41,422 nucleotides of DNA from Actinomycetes bacterium. GTDB taxonomy: Bacteria; Actinomycetota; Acidimicrobiia; Acidimicrobiales; RAAP-2. Below are positions 14,602-23,829 of the stretch, one piece after another. Both the position numbers and the translations under genes were made by a program. How positions within the stretch are numbered: the first letter of the stretch is position 1; each line of letters starts with the position of its first letter. The notes under the pieces were generated by a model, which did not search any database, had not been told where the DNA came from, and saw nothing but the letters and a program-made list of their open reading frames with translations. The stretch spans positions 1 to 41,422 of the forward strand of contig JAKBAB010000006.1 of NCBI GenBank assembly GCA_021815645.1, in the 5' to 3' direction.

Positions 14602-15032
14602 GTCGGGTCGGCCAAAACGAAGAAGAGCGATGCGCTCGCGGCGAGCGCCTCCCCGACGTAAACCTGGCCGGTGCCGTATCCGCCCCGAGCCGAAAGTTTG
14701 GTCATCTCACAGGTGACGTCGACGACGTCACCCGGTACGACTTGGCGGCGAAAGCGGGCATTTTCGACCCCCCCGAAGAGCGGCAGTCGCCCGCGGTAGC
14801 GCGGGTCGGCCAACAGCGCCACCGCGCCGCACTGGGCCATTGACTCTACGAGCAAGACACCGGGCGTAGTGGGACGACCGGGAAAGTGACCGGGGAAGAA
14901 CCACTCGTCGCCACGCAGCCGCCATCGACCCTTCGCTCGTTGGCCGGGCTCAATGAACGTCAGTTCATCCAAGAGCAGGAACGGCGGTCGGTGGGGCAAC
15001 CAGTCCAAAGGATCGAGCGAGAGCTCGCTCAC
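14598..15032 (-). CDS. fabZ: 3-hydroxyacyl-ACP dehydratase, FabZ type
   Basis: The 144-residue hot-dog-fold protein removes water from 3-hydroxyacyl-ACP in fatty acid elongation. It carries LPHRPPFLLLDEL at the N-terminus and the active-site motif GHFPGRPTTPGVLLVESMAQ, with H49 and E63 as the catalytic pair. Length is typical of FabZ. The GTG start at 15032 overlaps the upstream NYN gene, and the stop overlaps xthA, both by GTGA. No other fatty acid synthesis gene is in view, so it may act as an auxiliary dehydratase. Confidence 0.9.
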   Translation of the reverse strand: MSELSLDPLDWLPHRPPFLLLDELTFIEPGQRAKGRWRLRGDEWFFPGHFPGRPTTPGVLLVESMAQCGAVALLADPRYRGRLPLFGGVENARFRRQVVPGDVVDVTCEMTKLSARGGYGTGQVYVGEALAASASLFFVLADPT

Positions 15033-16099
15033 GCGAGCGCCAACTCCGCGATGCGACGCTCAACGTCCACGGTCAAAAGTTTAAAGTCCCGCTCGTCGCC
15101 GCGCTTTAGTACGTCGCGCGCCCTCGCCGGCGCCGGGCTGGCGAGGGTCGCGGTGGGTGCGTAGCACTCCACGCGGCGCCCCCCCTTGAGCACCACGGTG
15201 ACAATCGCCCCGTGAGAAGTAAAGGTCGTCACTTCACCGTGAACTCGACTCCCTACTCGATGCAACTTACGAAAGAGGTCGAAATCTTCTTCGGGATTGA
15301 CGGGTTGTCGCCCTCGGCGCAGCGCGACGGTCCCCGCCGGGAGTTCGGCGGTCTTCTTCGGCGCGGGAACGGCCGTCTTCGCCGGGCGCTTGGTCGCCGC
15401 CTTCTTCTCGACGGGGGCTTCTACGACGGGTCGCTTGATGGCGCGTGACCCGCTTTTGGCCAACCCTTTTAGGGGCGTGGTTGTGGTCTTGGCCACGCTC
15501 TTCTCGGGCGCCTTGACGGGTGTGGCAGCCGGTTTCGCGGTAACTTTCTTCGTTGTCGCGGCGGCCCTTTTGCCCTTCACTGGGGTCAGCGTCGTGCCCA
15601 CGGTCGGTGTCGCACCGCCGGCGAGGGTCACCGCCAGTTTCTTTACGGCCCTCGACGTCTTCGCGTTACGCACCGGTAGTCGTGGGGTGAATATCCAACC
15701 CACACCGCGCACCGGTTTACCCCCGACGAGTCGACCGACGTCAAAGAGCCAGGGGTACTCGTCGTGAAACTCTTGGAATGAGTCGTTACTAAGCACTACG
15801 GCGTCGATCCGGTCGGCGATCTTCAATATAAATGCGTCACCGCGCCCGACGGCGCCCGCCGGTGGGGTTACGATCTCACCGGCCAACATCGCTTCGGCGA
15901 AGCGACCTCGTTCGTTGGTCGCGGCCCGGTGTTCAAAGGTGGCGTCGGCGACGACGATAATTTCGGCGCCCGGATTCTCTTCGTGGTAGGCCCGCACCGC
16001 TTCATCGAGTTGGGTCAGGCTCGGCGTAACTCTGCCCTCGGTCGCCAAATTCGATCCGTCGACGACCACTCGCAGTCGCGCGGACTTAGCGGCACTCAC
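15029..16099 (-). CDS. Regnase-like NYN ribonuclease with Lys/Ala linker and S1-like domain
   Basis: Residues 8-140 match the NYN/PIN fold of the Zc3h12a (Regnase-1/MCPIP1) class: VVVDGSNLA with D14 and N17, VVADATFEHR with D52, GRGDAFILKIA with D88, and VLSNDSFQEF with D106, then VGGKPVRGVGWIFTPR. These acidic residues would hold the Mg2+ of an endoribonuclease. Residues 145-262 are a low-complexity Lys/Ala/Thr/Pro linker, likely basic and disordered. Residues 267-356 look like an S1-type RNA-binding barrel (GSRVHGEVTTFTSHGAIVTVVLKGG, KLLTVDVERRIAELALA). The whole suggests an RNA-targeting nuclease with its own RNA-binding tail. It is coupled to kgd and fabZ by GTGA overlaps. RNA cleavage is inferred from the family. 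Confidence 0.8.
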   Translation of the reverse strand: MSAAKSARLRVVVDGSNLATEGRVTPSLTQLDEAVRAYHEENPGAEIIVVADATFEHRAATNERGRFAEAMLAGEIVTPPAGAVGRGDAFILKIADRIDAVVLSNDSFQEFHDEYPWLFDVGRLVGGKPVRGVGWIFTPRLPVRNAKTSRAVKKLAVTLAGGATPTVGTTLTPVKGKRAAATTKKVTAKPAATPVKAPEKSVAKTTTTPLKGLAKSGSRAIKRPVVEAPVEKKAATKRPAKTAVPAPKKTAELPAGTVALRRGRQPVNPEEDFDLFRKLHRVGSRVHGEVTTFTSHGAIVTVVLKGGRRVECYAPTATLASPAPARARDVLKRGDERDFKLLTVDVERRIAELALA

Positions 16100-19000
16100 C
16101 GGAGCGCCCGCTCCAATAGGTCGGCCTGTTCGGCGCCGTGAATAAGTCCGCTGCCCGTCGCGGGACTAGCGGACTCCGCTCGCGCGACGTGACGCACCGA
16201 CCAACTCGAAGAACCGTTTCGGATCCTTCGTTCCACGAAGGGCCACGCCCCCATATTTTCGGGCTCTTCCTGTAGCCAAACAATCTCTTCGAGTCCCGGG
16301 TATCCCGCGAGCACCGCGTTAATGGCTTCGTCGGGCCAAGGGTAGAGCTGCTCGACGCGCACGATTGCGACGTGGTGCGCCGAAGAGCCGTCGCGAGCCG
16401 CGAGCGCTTCGTGAGCGACTTTTCCCGACGCCAGCACGACGCGTCGTACCGCGTCACGATCGTGCGCGGGGTCGTCGAGGACCGTGCGGAAGTAGCCGCT
16501 TTCGAACTGTTCAATTGGTGATCTCGTCGCGACGGCGCGCAGGAGAGATTTCGGGGTGAAGACCACGAGGGGCGTTAGCCGTTCGCGCGACACTTGGCTC
16601 CTCAAGAGATGAAAGTACTGGGCCGACGTCGTGGGTTGGGCCACGCGAATATTGTTTCTCGCGCACAGTGACAGAAACCGTTCAATTCGTCCACTGGAGT
16701 GCTCGGGACCTTGGCCCTCGTATCCGTGGGGCAGGAGCATGACCAGAGACGCGCGCTGTCCCCACTTGTCTTCGGCGGCCACGAGAAAATTGTCGATGAT
16801 AATCTCGGCGCCGTTTACGAAGTCCCCGAATTGGGCCTCCCAGGCCACGAGCGTATTCTTCGCCTCCACGGAGTAGCCGTATTCGTAGCCCAGGGCGGCG
16901 TACTCGGAGAGAAAGGAGTCGCGCACCGTGAAAAAGCCCGGTGCCCCCAGATTCGCCAAAGGCACGAACTGGTCGCCGTTTTCGTAGTCGATAAGTGCCG
17001 CGTGACGATGAGAAAAAGTCCCTCGACGGGTGTCTTGACCCGTGAGGCGAACGTTGACCCCGTCGCGCAGGAGCGAACCGATAGCGAGGGCCTCCGCGAA
17101 GGCCCAGTCGACCACTCCGTCGCGGAAGAGGGCCATGCGCTGGGTGAACTGCCGTTCGAGTTTTGGGTGCACGCTAAAGCCCTCCGGCGCGCTCACGCTG
17201 GCCACCGCGATTTCGTCGAGCTCGGAACGCACGACGCCCGTGGCGGGCGCGGGGGGGTCTGAAGGAGTGTCATTCACCACGACACCGTGTATCTGGGGAA
17301 CGGGCACGGTCCGCACTTCGTCTAACACGCTCTGCAGTCGTGCGTTGAATTCGTTGAGCGCAGCTTCGGCGTCGTCGAGGGTTATATCACCGCGGCGAAT
17401 CAGTGCTTCGGTGTAAATCTTTCTCACCGAGCGCGTCTGGTCGATCACCCGATACATCTGGGGCTGTGTGTAGCTGGGGTCATCACCCTCGTTGTGGCCG
17501 TGACGGCGGTAGCACACGATGTCGATCACGACGTCGCGCGCAAATCTCTCCCGGTACTCCAGGGCCAGTCGGGCGGCCCTCGCGCACGCTTCGGGGTCAT
17601 CACCGTTCACGTGGAAAATCGGCGCTTGAATCATTTTGGCGACGTCGGTGGGGTAGACACTCGAACGTGCCGACTCGGGCGCGGTCGTAAAGCCGACCTG
17701 ATTGTTAATCACGATGTGAATCGCGCCACCAATTCGGTATCCCGACAGCTGAGAGAGATTCAGGGTCTCGGCCACGACCCCCTGACCGGCGAAGGCGGCG
17801 TCGCCGTGAATCAGTAACGCCAAGTACGGTCGCGCGCCGTCGAGCGGCTCAACGCAAGTGCCGTCACTCGGCCGAATAACGACGTCCTGTTTGGCGCGAA
17901 CGACGCCTTCGACGACGGGGCTGACTGCTTCGAGGTGCGACGGGTTAGACGCCATCGACACCTCAATAGTCGCGCCGCGTGGATTCTTGAAGACGCCCCT
18001 AGCGCCCTTGTGGTACTTCACGTCACCGCTGCCCTGAACGCTCTCGGGGTCCAGGTTCCCTTCGAACTCGGAGAAGATGTCACTGTACGACTTGCCCACG
18101 ACGTTAGCCAGGACGTTCAGTCGACCGCGGTGGGCCATGCCGATCACCGCTTCGACGACACCGCGATCGGCCGCGTCGTCCAAAATCGCCTGTACCGCGA
18201 CGATCGTGGACTCCGCTCCCTCGAGCCCGAATCTCTTTTGTCCCACGTAGCGCGAATGCAAAAAGCGTTCGAAAACCTCGGCGTCACTCAGTACGCCCAA
18301 GATGCGCCGCTGTTCGTCGGCGCCGAGCCCGGCGCTCACCCCTTCGACGCGCTCTTGAATCCACTTCTTCTGCACGGGATCCATGATGTGGCCGTACTCA
18401 ATGCCCGTCGTGCGGCAGTAGGCGTCACGAAGGATCGCCAAAATCTTCTCGAGGGGAGCTTCGTAAAGACCCGCCAGCCCGTCGACCACGAATGATCTCG
18501 ACAGGTCCCACATCGTCAGACCGTAGGTCGCCAGGTCCAACTCCGCTTGGCGAGGTGGGGCGGCGCTGCTCAGGGGATCGAGGTGGGCGTAAAGGTGCCC
18601 ACGGACGCGGTACATATTGATGAGCGCCTGAACCCGAATCTGCTTGAGAATCCGTTCGGACTCAGAGTCGTTAAGGGAGGGGTGAGAGTCCATCGCCCAC
18701 CGGGCCGGTTCGAAGGGCACTCCCAAATCGGCGAAAACGTCATCGTAAAAACCGTGCTGACCGGTCAGGCACTCCGCGACGTACTTCAAGTATCGCCCGG
18801 AGTCGGCACCTTGAATAATGCGGTGGTCGTACGTCGAAGTCAAAGTGATGACCTTGCCCACCCCCAGCTCAGCCAGCGCTCGCGGGTCAGCGGCGTCGAA
18901 TCCCGGCGGCCAGGTCAGTGAACCGACCCCAATTATCGCCCCCTGTCCGGGCATGAGGCGCGGGACCGACTGGACGGTTCCGAGGGTTCCGGGATTGGTC

Positions 19001-19695
19001 AGCGTTACGGTGGCCCCGGCGAAATCTTCCACGCCGTAGTTGCCGGAGTGAACCTTGCGTACCAGGTCTTCGTAGGTCAAAAGAAAACTTCGAAAATCCA
19101 ACTCATCGGCACCGCGGATCACGGGCACCAGTAGAGTGCGCGAGCCGTCTCGCTTCTCAACGTCAACGGCGAGTCCGAGGCCGACGTGTTCGTGGTGGCG
19201 TACGCCCGGTGTTCCCTTGTCGTCCACCGCGTCGACGAAATTAGCGTTCAGTGCGCTCACCACCGCCAGCGCCCGCACGACGGCGAAGGCAATGAGATGG
19301 GTGAATGAGACCTTCGCGCCGCTCGAGCGAGCGAGCGACTCATTGAGTGCGGAGCGGTTGATTTCGAGCAGGCGCGCGGAGAGGGTGCGAACGCTCGTGG
19401 CGGTGGGAACCCGCAGGCTCGCGTTCATGTTTTCCACCACGCGGGCCGACGCACCGCGTAGGGCCGTGGCCTCCGAATCGAAAGACGACGACACCGCGGT
19501 CTTGATCTCGGGCGAGGGGGCGGCGGACCTCGGTGCCGAGGGGCGCTGGTAGTCAGCGAAGAACTCTCGCCAACTCTCCGCTACCGAAGAAGGATCACGA
19601 ACGTAGCGGTCGTAGAGGTCATCAACGAGCCAGGCGTTCGGACCAAATGAGCCGTTTTCGGGGCCGGTGGCGGGCGGTGGGGGTGGCGCTGTCAC
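16096..19695 (-). CDS. kgd: Multifunctional 2-oxoglutarate dehydrogenase (E1 with fused E2-like domain)
   Basis: The 1199-residue enzyme catalyses the ThDP-dependent decarboxylation of 2-oxoglutarate in the TCA cycle. The N-terminal segment has the typical FGPNAWLVDDLYDRYVRDP motif. Residues about 80-335 form a succinyltransferase-like E2 catalytic domain with STYDHRIIQGADSGRY near 290 and no lipoyl domain. The rest is the E1 part (GMAHRGRLNVLANV, DVKYHKGARG, HGDAAFAGQGVVAET, GHNEGDDPSYTQPQMY, LPHGYEGQGPEHSS). This fusion is characteristic of Actinomycetota (mycobacterial Kgd, corynebacterial OdhA). The GTG start is preceded by TAGGCT at six bases. The stop overlaps the NYN gene by GTGA. Corynebacterial OdhA is controlled by the FHA protein OdhI/GarA; no such gene is in view. 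Confidence 0.95.
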   Translation of the reverse strand: MTAPPPPPATGPENGSFGPNAWLVDDLYDRYVRDPSSVAESWREFFADYQRPSAPRSAAPSPEIKTAVSSSFDSEATALRGASARVVENMNASLRVPTATSVRTLSARLLEINRSALNESLARSSGAKVSFTHLIAFAVVRALAVVSALNANFVDAVDDKGTPGVRHHEHVGLGLAVDVEKRDGSRTLLVPVIRGADELDFRSFLLTYEDLVRKVHSGNYGVEDFAGATVTLTNPGTLGTVQSVPRLMPGQGAIIGVGSLTWPPGFDAADPRALAELGVGKVITLTSTYDHRIIQGADSGRYLKYVAECLTGQHGFYDDVFADLGVPFEPARWAMDSHPSLNDSESERILKQIRVQALINMYRVRGHLYAHLDPLSSAAPPRQAELDLATYGLTMWDLSRSFVVDGLAGLYEAPLEKILAILRDAYCRTTGIEYGHIMDPVQKKWIQERVEGVSAGLGADEQRRILGVLSDAEVFERFLHSRYVGQKRFGLEGAESTIVAVQAILDDAADRGVVEAVIGMAHRGRLNVLANVVGKSYSDIFSEFEGNLDPESVQGSGDVKYHKGARGVFKNPRGATIEVSMASNPSHLEAVSPVVEGVVRAKQDVVIRPSDGTCVEPLDGARPYLALLIHGDAAFAGQGVVAETLNLSQLSGYRIGGAIHIVINNQVGFTTAPESARSSVYPTDVAKMIQAPIFHVNGDDPEACARAARLALEYRERFARDVVIDIVCYRRHGHNEGDDPSYTQPQMYRVIDQTRSVRKIYTEALIRRGDITLDDAEAALNEFNARLQSVLDEVRTVPVPQIHGVVVNDTPSDPPAPATGVVRSELDEIAVASVSAPEGFSVHPKLERQFTQRMALFRDGVVDWAFAEALAIGSLLRDGVNVRLTGQDTRRGTFSHRHAALIDYENGDQFVPLANLGAPGFFTVRDSFLSEYAALGYEYGYSVEAKNTLVAWEAQFGDFVNGAEIIIDNFLVAAEDKWGQRASLVMLLPHGYEGQGPEHSSGRIERFLSLCARNNIRVAQPTTSAQYFHLLRSQVSRERLTPLVVFTPKSLLRAVATRSPIEQFESGYFRTVLDDPAHDRDAVRRVVLASGKVAHEALAARDGSSAHHVAIVRVEQLYPWPDEAINAVLAGYPGLEEIVWLQEEPENMGAWPFVERRIRNGSSSWSVRHVARAESASPATGSGLIHGAEQADLLERALR

Positions 19696-19701
19696 CCCTC
19701 C

Positions 19702-19763
19702 AGCCTAGGGCCCACCACAGTTGACCATTTAGTGCGCTCGGGCCACGCTACTCCCGATAGGTT
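19702..19763. promoter_or_regulatory. Divergent leaderless promoters between kgd and hydrolase
   Basis: On the minus strand TAGGCT (19707-19702) ends six bases before the kgd GTG at 19695. On the plus strand TAGGTT (19758-19763) ends six bases before the hydrolase GTG at 19770. No strong TTGACA-like -35 is seen at the standard distance for either. Confidence 0.6.
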
Positions 19764-19769
19764 CGCGGA

Positions 19770-20576
19770 GTGACTTCGACAACGTCGCAACGCTCGCGCC
19801 TGACCCACGTGAAAGGGACGTCCAGTGCCGAACCCACGATCTTTGAGCGTAGGGTGGCGGACCCCCGAGCGACCGTAATTTTCGTGCACGGCGCACTGGA
19901 CCGTGCGGAGTCCTTCGCGAGGATGGCCCGCCACCTCGACGAGTTCGACGTCGTGGCCTACGACCGTCGCGGCTACCAACATTCGAGAGACGTAGCGCCC
20001 GTCACTTTGGACAATCACGTCGAGGACCTCCTACGAGTGGTGAATCGGGAGGAGCGCGGACGCGCGGTGATTGCGTTCGGCCACAGTTTCGGCGGCGTCG
20101 TCACTTGGGGGGCCGCGCTGCGTGACCCGACGCGTATCAACCTCGTCGTCAACTACGAAGCCCCTTTTCCCTGGTTACTGCGGCACGACCACCCCCGTCC
20201 GGCTCCCGACGACGACCCGGCCCGCGAAGCGGAGCTGTTCTTTAGCCGCGTTGTTTCCGCGGGGGCCTGGTCGAAGCTCAGCGCGGCTCAACGGGACTCT
20301 CGTCGCCGAGACGGTCCGGCACTACTCGTAGACCTACGCGAGATTCGTCGCGCGGCACCGCCTTACGACCTCGCGAAGCTACGAACGCCATCGACCTACG
20401 TCCACGGTGACGGCGCCCACTCCAACTACTATCGCCGCCTCGGGGAAACTCTTCACTTTCTGAATCCCGAGATCACGGCCGTCGAAATTACTGACTCGGA
20501 CCACAGCGCGCACCTCCGTCGAGCCCCAATCCTTTCTTCTCTCATCACCGAGCACTGGGCCGTCTTGTGCGGGTAG
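19770..20576 (+). CDS. Alpha/beta hydrolase
   Basis: The 268-residue protein has an alpha/beta-hydrolase fold: oxyanion strand VIFVHGALDRAESF, nucleophile S106 in GHSFGGV, and a late His in ITDSDHSAHL. The segment YDRRGYQHS matches the family's loop after strand 4. It lacks a signal peptide. The substrate is unknown; esterase, lipase-like or epoxide-hydrolase activities are all possible. The GTG at 19770 sits six bases after TAGGTT. Its end overlaps the next gene by ten bases, so the two are probably co-expressed. Confidence 0.75.
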   Translation: MTSTTSQRSRLTHVKGTSSAEPTIFERRVADPRATVIFVHGALDRAESFARMARHLDEFDVVAYDRRGYQHSRDVAPVTLDNHVEDLLRVVNREERGRAVIAFGHSFGGVVTWGAALRDPTRINLVVNYEAPFPWLLRHDHPRPAPDDDPAREAELFFSRVVSAGAWSKLSAAQRDSRRRDGPALLVDLREIRRAAPPYDLAKLRTPSTYVHGDGAHSNYYRRLGETLHFLNPEITAVEITDSDHSAHLRRAPILSSLITEHWAVLCG

Positions 20577-21481
20577 CGCTAACCGGCTCCAGCGGACTAA
20601 TTGGCCGATCCCTCGTCGGCGCACTCGAGGCGCGTGGTGACGAGGTAGTGGTTTTCGTGCGGCCGAATTCGCCCGCTGGCCACCGCGCCGCGGTGCGATG
20701 GAACCCAGACGTCGGGGACGTAAACGAGGACGACTTACGTCGCGTTGGAAACTTTGACGCCGTAATTAATCTCGCCGGTGCGGGTATTGGCGACCGCCGA
20801 TGGAGCAGCACGATCCGGCGCGCGATTCTGCGATCCCGCGTTGACGCTACGTCGCTACTCGTTCGGGTACTTCGAGACCACTCGGGGGGTGCCCACCTGG
20901 TCAACGCGTCGGCGATTGGGTGGTACGGATCACGGGGGGAAGAGCGTCTCGAGGAGACGTCCATGGCCGGATCCGGTTTCCTCGCGGACGTCTGCCAGCA
21001 GTGGGAGCGCGCCGCCGCCGCCCACGCCATCGACGGCTCCCCTACGACGTATCTGCGAACGGGAATAGTTCTATGCGCCGAGGGCGGCTCACTCGCCAAG
21101 CAGCTACCGCTCTTCAAGCTCGGCCTCGGGGGACCGCTGGGCGGCGGCGAGCAGTGGATGAGTGCCGTCACCCTCGCCGATCACCTCCGGGCCGTTCTGT
21201 GGATTCTCGATCACGAACTAATAGGTCCGGTTAATGTAACGTCGCCGCAACCTTCTCGGAACCGCGACTTCAGCCGCGCCGTCGCGGCGACCCTCCGTCG
21301 TCCAGCGTTCGTTCGCGTTCCCGCCGTCGCGCTACACCTGGCTCTCGGACGTGAGATGGCCGACGAACTAGTCCTCGCGAGTCAACGAGTCGTCCCGACT
21401 CGTCTCAGCGATTCCGGGTTCGTTTTTGAACACGACTCACTAGAAGCGATGGTCGGCTGGGCCGTGCACGGGGGCGTCTGA
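20567..21481 (+). CDS. TIGR01777-family NAD(P)-binding epimerase (YfcH-like)
   Basis: The 304-residue protein is an extended short-chain dehydrogenase. It has the nucleotide-binding GSSGLIG motif at residues 7-13, INLAGAGIGDRRWS, the SAIGWYGSRGEE segment typical of the YfcH/SulA-like group, LRTGIVL, and a C-terminal DUF1731-like block (FVRVPAVALHLALGREMADELVLASQRVVPTRL). The usual SDR Tyr-x-x-x-Lys pair is weak, as in this subfamily. Function is not established; some relatives affect cell division. GTG at 20567 lies inside the end of the hydrolase gene. Confidence 0.85.
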   Translation: MRVALTGSSGLIGRSLVGALEARGDEVVVFVRPNSPAGHRAAVRWNPDVGDVNEDDLRRVGNFDAVINLAGAGIGDRRWSSTIRRAILRSRVDATSLLVRVLRDHSGGAHLVNASAIGWYGSRGEERLEETSMAGSGFLADVCQQWERAAAAHAIDGSPTTYLRTGIVLCAEGGSLAKQLPLFKLGLGGPLGGGEQWMSAVTLADHLRAVLWILDHELIGPVNVTSPQPSRNRDFSRAVAATLRRPAFVRVPAVALHLALGREMADELVLASQRVVPTRLSDSGFVFEHDSLEAMVGWAVHGGV

Positions 21482-21536
21482 AGCCGCGAATCACCTGGCG
21501 TGACCCGTAAAGTGCACGCCCGCTCAACTAAAGTAC

Positions 21537-21573
21537 GGGTGGGTTCGTCGCGGCGACGACCTCGACCCCACCC
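21537..21573 (+). other. Structured leader hairpin before first binding-protein gene
   Basis: GGGTGGG at 21537-21543 pairs with CCCACCC at 21567-21573, and inside it TCGTCG (21545-21550) pairs with CGACGA (21554-21559). The hairpin lies about 36 bases before the ATG at 21610 and downstream of a possible -10 (TAAAGT, 21529-21534), so it would be in the 5' untranslated region. It may stabilise the message; no known riboswitch is recognised. Confidence 0.4.
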
Positions 21574-21609
21574 GAAACTCTCCCCTACGCGCCGCTCGGG
21601 CAGGTGAAG

Positions 21610-23445
21610 ATGAAATCGGTACGTCAGGTTAGATTCGCGCTCGCGTTTGCGCTCGCGGGCCTGATCGTCGCGCCACTACTCACCGCACGCGCCGATACCG
21701 CCGGCGCGGCGGCCGTCGTGACCACCGCCAGTTCCACCATTACTTACGCCGAAGCGCCGGGCGCCGCACCCAACTGGATTATGCCCTTCACGAGCTTTCC
21801 CAATTTTTCACTTTCCAATATCAATGAGTTCCAACAGCTCATGTTTCGTCCCCTCTACTTTTTCGGACTCGGGCCGACGGCCGCGCTGGCGCCAACGCTC
21901 TCGCTGGCTAACTATCCGATTTTTTCGAAGAACGACAAAACCGTCGTAATCGATCTCAAAGGCTGGCGTTTCGCTGACGGACAAACGGTCAACGCCGACG
22001 CCGTCTTGTTCTTCCTCAACCTCTATAACGCGGATCCCACGGGCTACGGCAATTACACCCCGGGCCTGGGCATCCCCGACCAGCTCGCGAGCGCGGTGGC
22101 CTCCGGAAATCGTGTGGTACTGCGCTTAAAGACGGCCGTTAACCCCGAGTGGTTCCTCTACAGTTACCTGTCCGAGATAACCCCACTGCCCAACGCGTGG
22201 GACGTCACCAACCCCGGAGTTACGGGCCACTGCGCGACCGGTGCCTACGGGTCGGCGGCCACGAAAGCGTCCTGCCTCGCGGTCGTTAAGTTCCTCGACG
22301 AAATGTCGGCCCGGACCGGCACGTATACCTCAAAATTCTGGCAGGGGGGCGTGGATGGTCCCTGGCGTCTTACGAGCTTCGACGCTGCGGGGAACGCAAC
22401 TTTCCAGGCGAACGCGTTCTACTCGGGACCGCAAAAACCTCAAGTCAAGTACTTCCAAGAAGTCGCGTACACGTCGGCGACCGCCGAAGTAGCGGACCTA
22501 GCGACGGGCAAGATCGACGTCGGCTACGTAGCGCCGAGCGACCTCTCCCGCCCGGCGGCCTCGCCCGGCGCGGTCGGTCCGAACTCAGCGGCGCTTAACT
22601 CGAAATATCGGCTCTCGGTTTCGAACCCTTACGGGTTTAACTTCGCTCAAATCAACTTCACGCCTTCCAATCCGTATCAGAACGTTTTCCGCCAGATATA
22701 CGTCCGTCAAGCTCTCCAAGAGTCATTCGATCAGGCGAGCGTCCTGAAAAACATTGACGCCAACTACGGCACCATCGGCTTCTCACCCTTGCCGCCCACC
22801 ACGCCTCCGGCGGTGGCGAACCCCCCGAAGAACCCCTACCCCCTCAATCCGACGGCGGCCAAGGATCTTTTAACCTCGCACGGGTGGACGCCGACTAATG
22901 GCGTCATGACCTGCTCAAACGCGGGCACGGGGCCCCACGAGTGCGGCGCCGGTATCGCTCCGGGAACCCAACTTACGTTCACGTTTTTGTACCTGACGGG
23001 CAGCGCAACAATAGCGGCCACGGTAAACGCGGTCGTGGCGCAGTGGGCGAAAATTGGCGTCGCCGCCTCCGCGACGGCCGAGACGTTCGACGACCTGACG
23101 GCGACTTGTAACGCCACTAGTAAGACGCAGTGGTCGATGTGCTGGCCCGGAAACAGTTGGTGGTACCAGCCCAACTACTACCCCTCGGGGGAACAACTCT
23201 TTCTCTCGAGCGGCGTCGCGAACGCCGGCGGGTACAGCGACCCCCGGATGAACGCCATAATTATGGCCGATATACACAACAAGGCAAACCTCAGCGCCTT
23301 CGAACAGTACGCGGCCGACCAGCTACCGGTTCTTTTTATGCCCACCACGGCGACCCTCGTGGAAACCAGTCGCGCGCTGCGCAGCTCCATCGGTTGGACC
23401 GTCAGCGCGTTGCAAAACTTGACACCCGAGTACTGGCACTACTAG
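21610..23445 (+). CDS. ABC transporter substrate-binding protein, family 5 (first paralogue)
   Basis: The roughly 611-residue exported protein belongs to the peptide/opine/nickel binding family (SBP_bac_5; DppA/OppA). A signal peptide is clear (KMKSVRQVRFALAFALAGLIVAPLLTARA), but there is no lipobox cysteine. Typical family features include the PLYFFGLG region, WRFADGQTVNADAVLFFLN, GPWRLTSFDAAGN and YVRQALQESFDQ, and it ends LTPEYWHY. I start at ATG 21610 because AGGTG lies just upstream; a GTG at 21604 adds two residues. It is clearly paralogous to the next gene, so the pair arose by duplication. Substrate is probably an oligopeptide but could be another solute. Confidence 0.88.
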   Translation: MKSVRQVRFALAFALAGLIVAPLLTARADTAGAAAVVTTASSTITYAEAPGAAPNWIMPFTSFPNFSLSNINEFQQLMFRPLYFFGLGPTAALAPTLSLANYPIFSKNDKTVVIDLKGWRFADGQTVNADAVLFFLNLYNADPTGYGNYTPGLGIPDQLASAVASGNRVVLRLKTAVNPEWFLYSYLSEITPLPNAWDVTNPGVTGHCATGAYGSAATKASCLAVVKFLDEMSARTGTYTSKFWQGGVDGPWRLTSFDAAGNATFQANAFYSGPQKPQVKYFQEVAYTSATAEVADLATGKIDVGYVAPSDLSRPAASPGAVGPNSAALNSKYRLSVSNPYGFNFAQINFTPSNPYQNVFRQIYVRQALQESFDQASVLKNIDANYGTIGFSPLPPTTPPAVANPPKNPYPLNPTAAKDLLTSHGWTPTNGVMTCSNAGTGPHECGAGIAPGTQLTFTFLYLTGSATIAATVNAVVAQWAKIGVAASATAETFDDLTATCNATSKTQWSMCWPGNSWWYQPNYYPSGEQLFLSSGVANAGGYSDPRMNAIIMADIHNKANLSAFEQYAADQLPVLFMPTTATLVETSRALRSSIGWTVSALQNLTPEYWHY

Positions 23446-23460
23446 AGCCCAGTTCCGAAC

Positions 23461-23483
23461 GCACCACGGCACCACCGTGGTGC
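23461..23483 (+). terminator. Hairpin after first binding-protein gene
   Basis: GCACCACGG (23461-23469) and CCGTGGTGC (23475-23483) form a nine-base-pair stem with a five-base loop, 15 bases after the stop. No U-tract follows, so it may be a weak terminator or an mRNA-stabilising hairpin. The remaining stretch to about 23730 holds no gene that I can see. Confidence 0.4.
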
Positions 23484-23731
23484 CCAGCAATAACTCTCGA
23501 CGACTTGAGGAGCTATCACGGGGCTGCGGCGACGGACTCGAAGCCGCAAAAGGGTGCCCAGTTTCGGCCCGAGACCGTTACCGCCCGATGAATTATCTTC
23601 ACACCTAGGCACCAGCCACCAAGTTTCTGAGTCTCGCCGTCACGAAAACCGGGAGTATTTCGGGCTTTTACTCGTTTGGAACCAAATTTTATCGTCCGAA
23701 GTATTGACGCTTAATTTTCCCTTAGGTGAAC

Positions 23732-23760
23732 TTGTCCACCCTCTTACCTTCCGGTACAGT
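23732..23760 (+). promoter_or_regulatory. Candidate promoter of second binding-protein gene
   Basis: TTGTCC (23732-23737) and TACAGT (23755-23760) are separated by exactly 17 bases and each match four of six positions of the housekeeping consensus. They would give a leader of about 60 bases before the Shine-Dalgarno GGGAGG at 23819-23824. This contrasts with the leaderless promoters elsewhere in the window. Confidence 0.5.
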
Positions 23761-23829
23761 GCGTGCTAGGCCGTCGACAGTGACGGATGAGTGAAGATTG
23801 TGACCACTTTGGTGGCACTGGGAGGCAAT

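Noticed and set aside
23484..23731. Possible small gene or riboswitch between the two binding-protein genes
   Set aside because: No frame with a ribosome binding site or protein-like sequence, and no conserved riboswitch fold that I can recognise.
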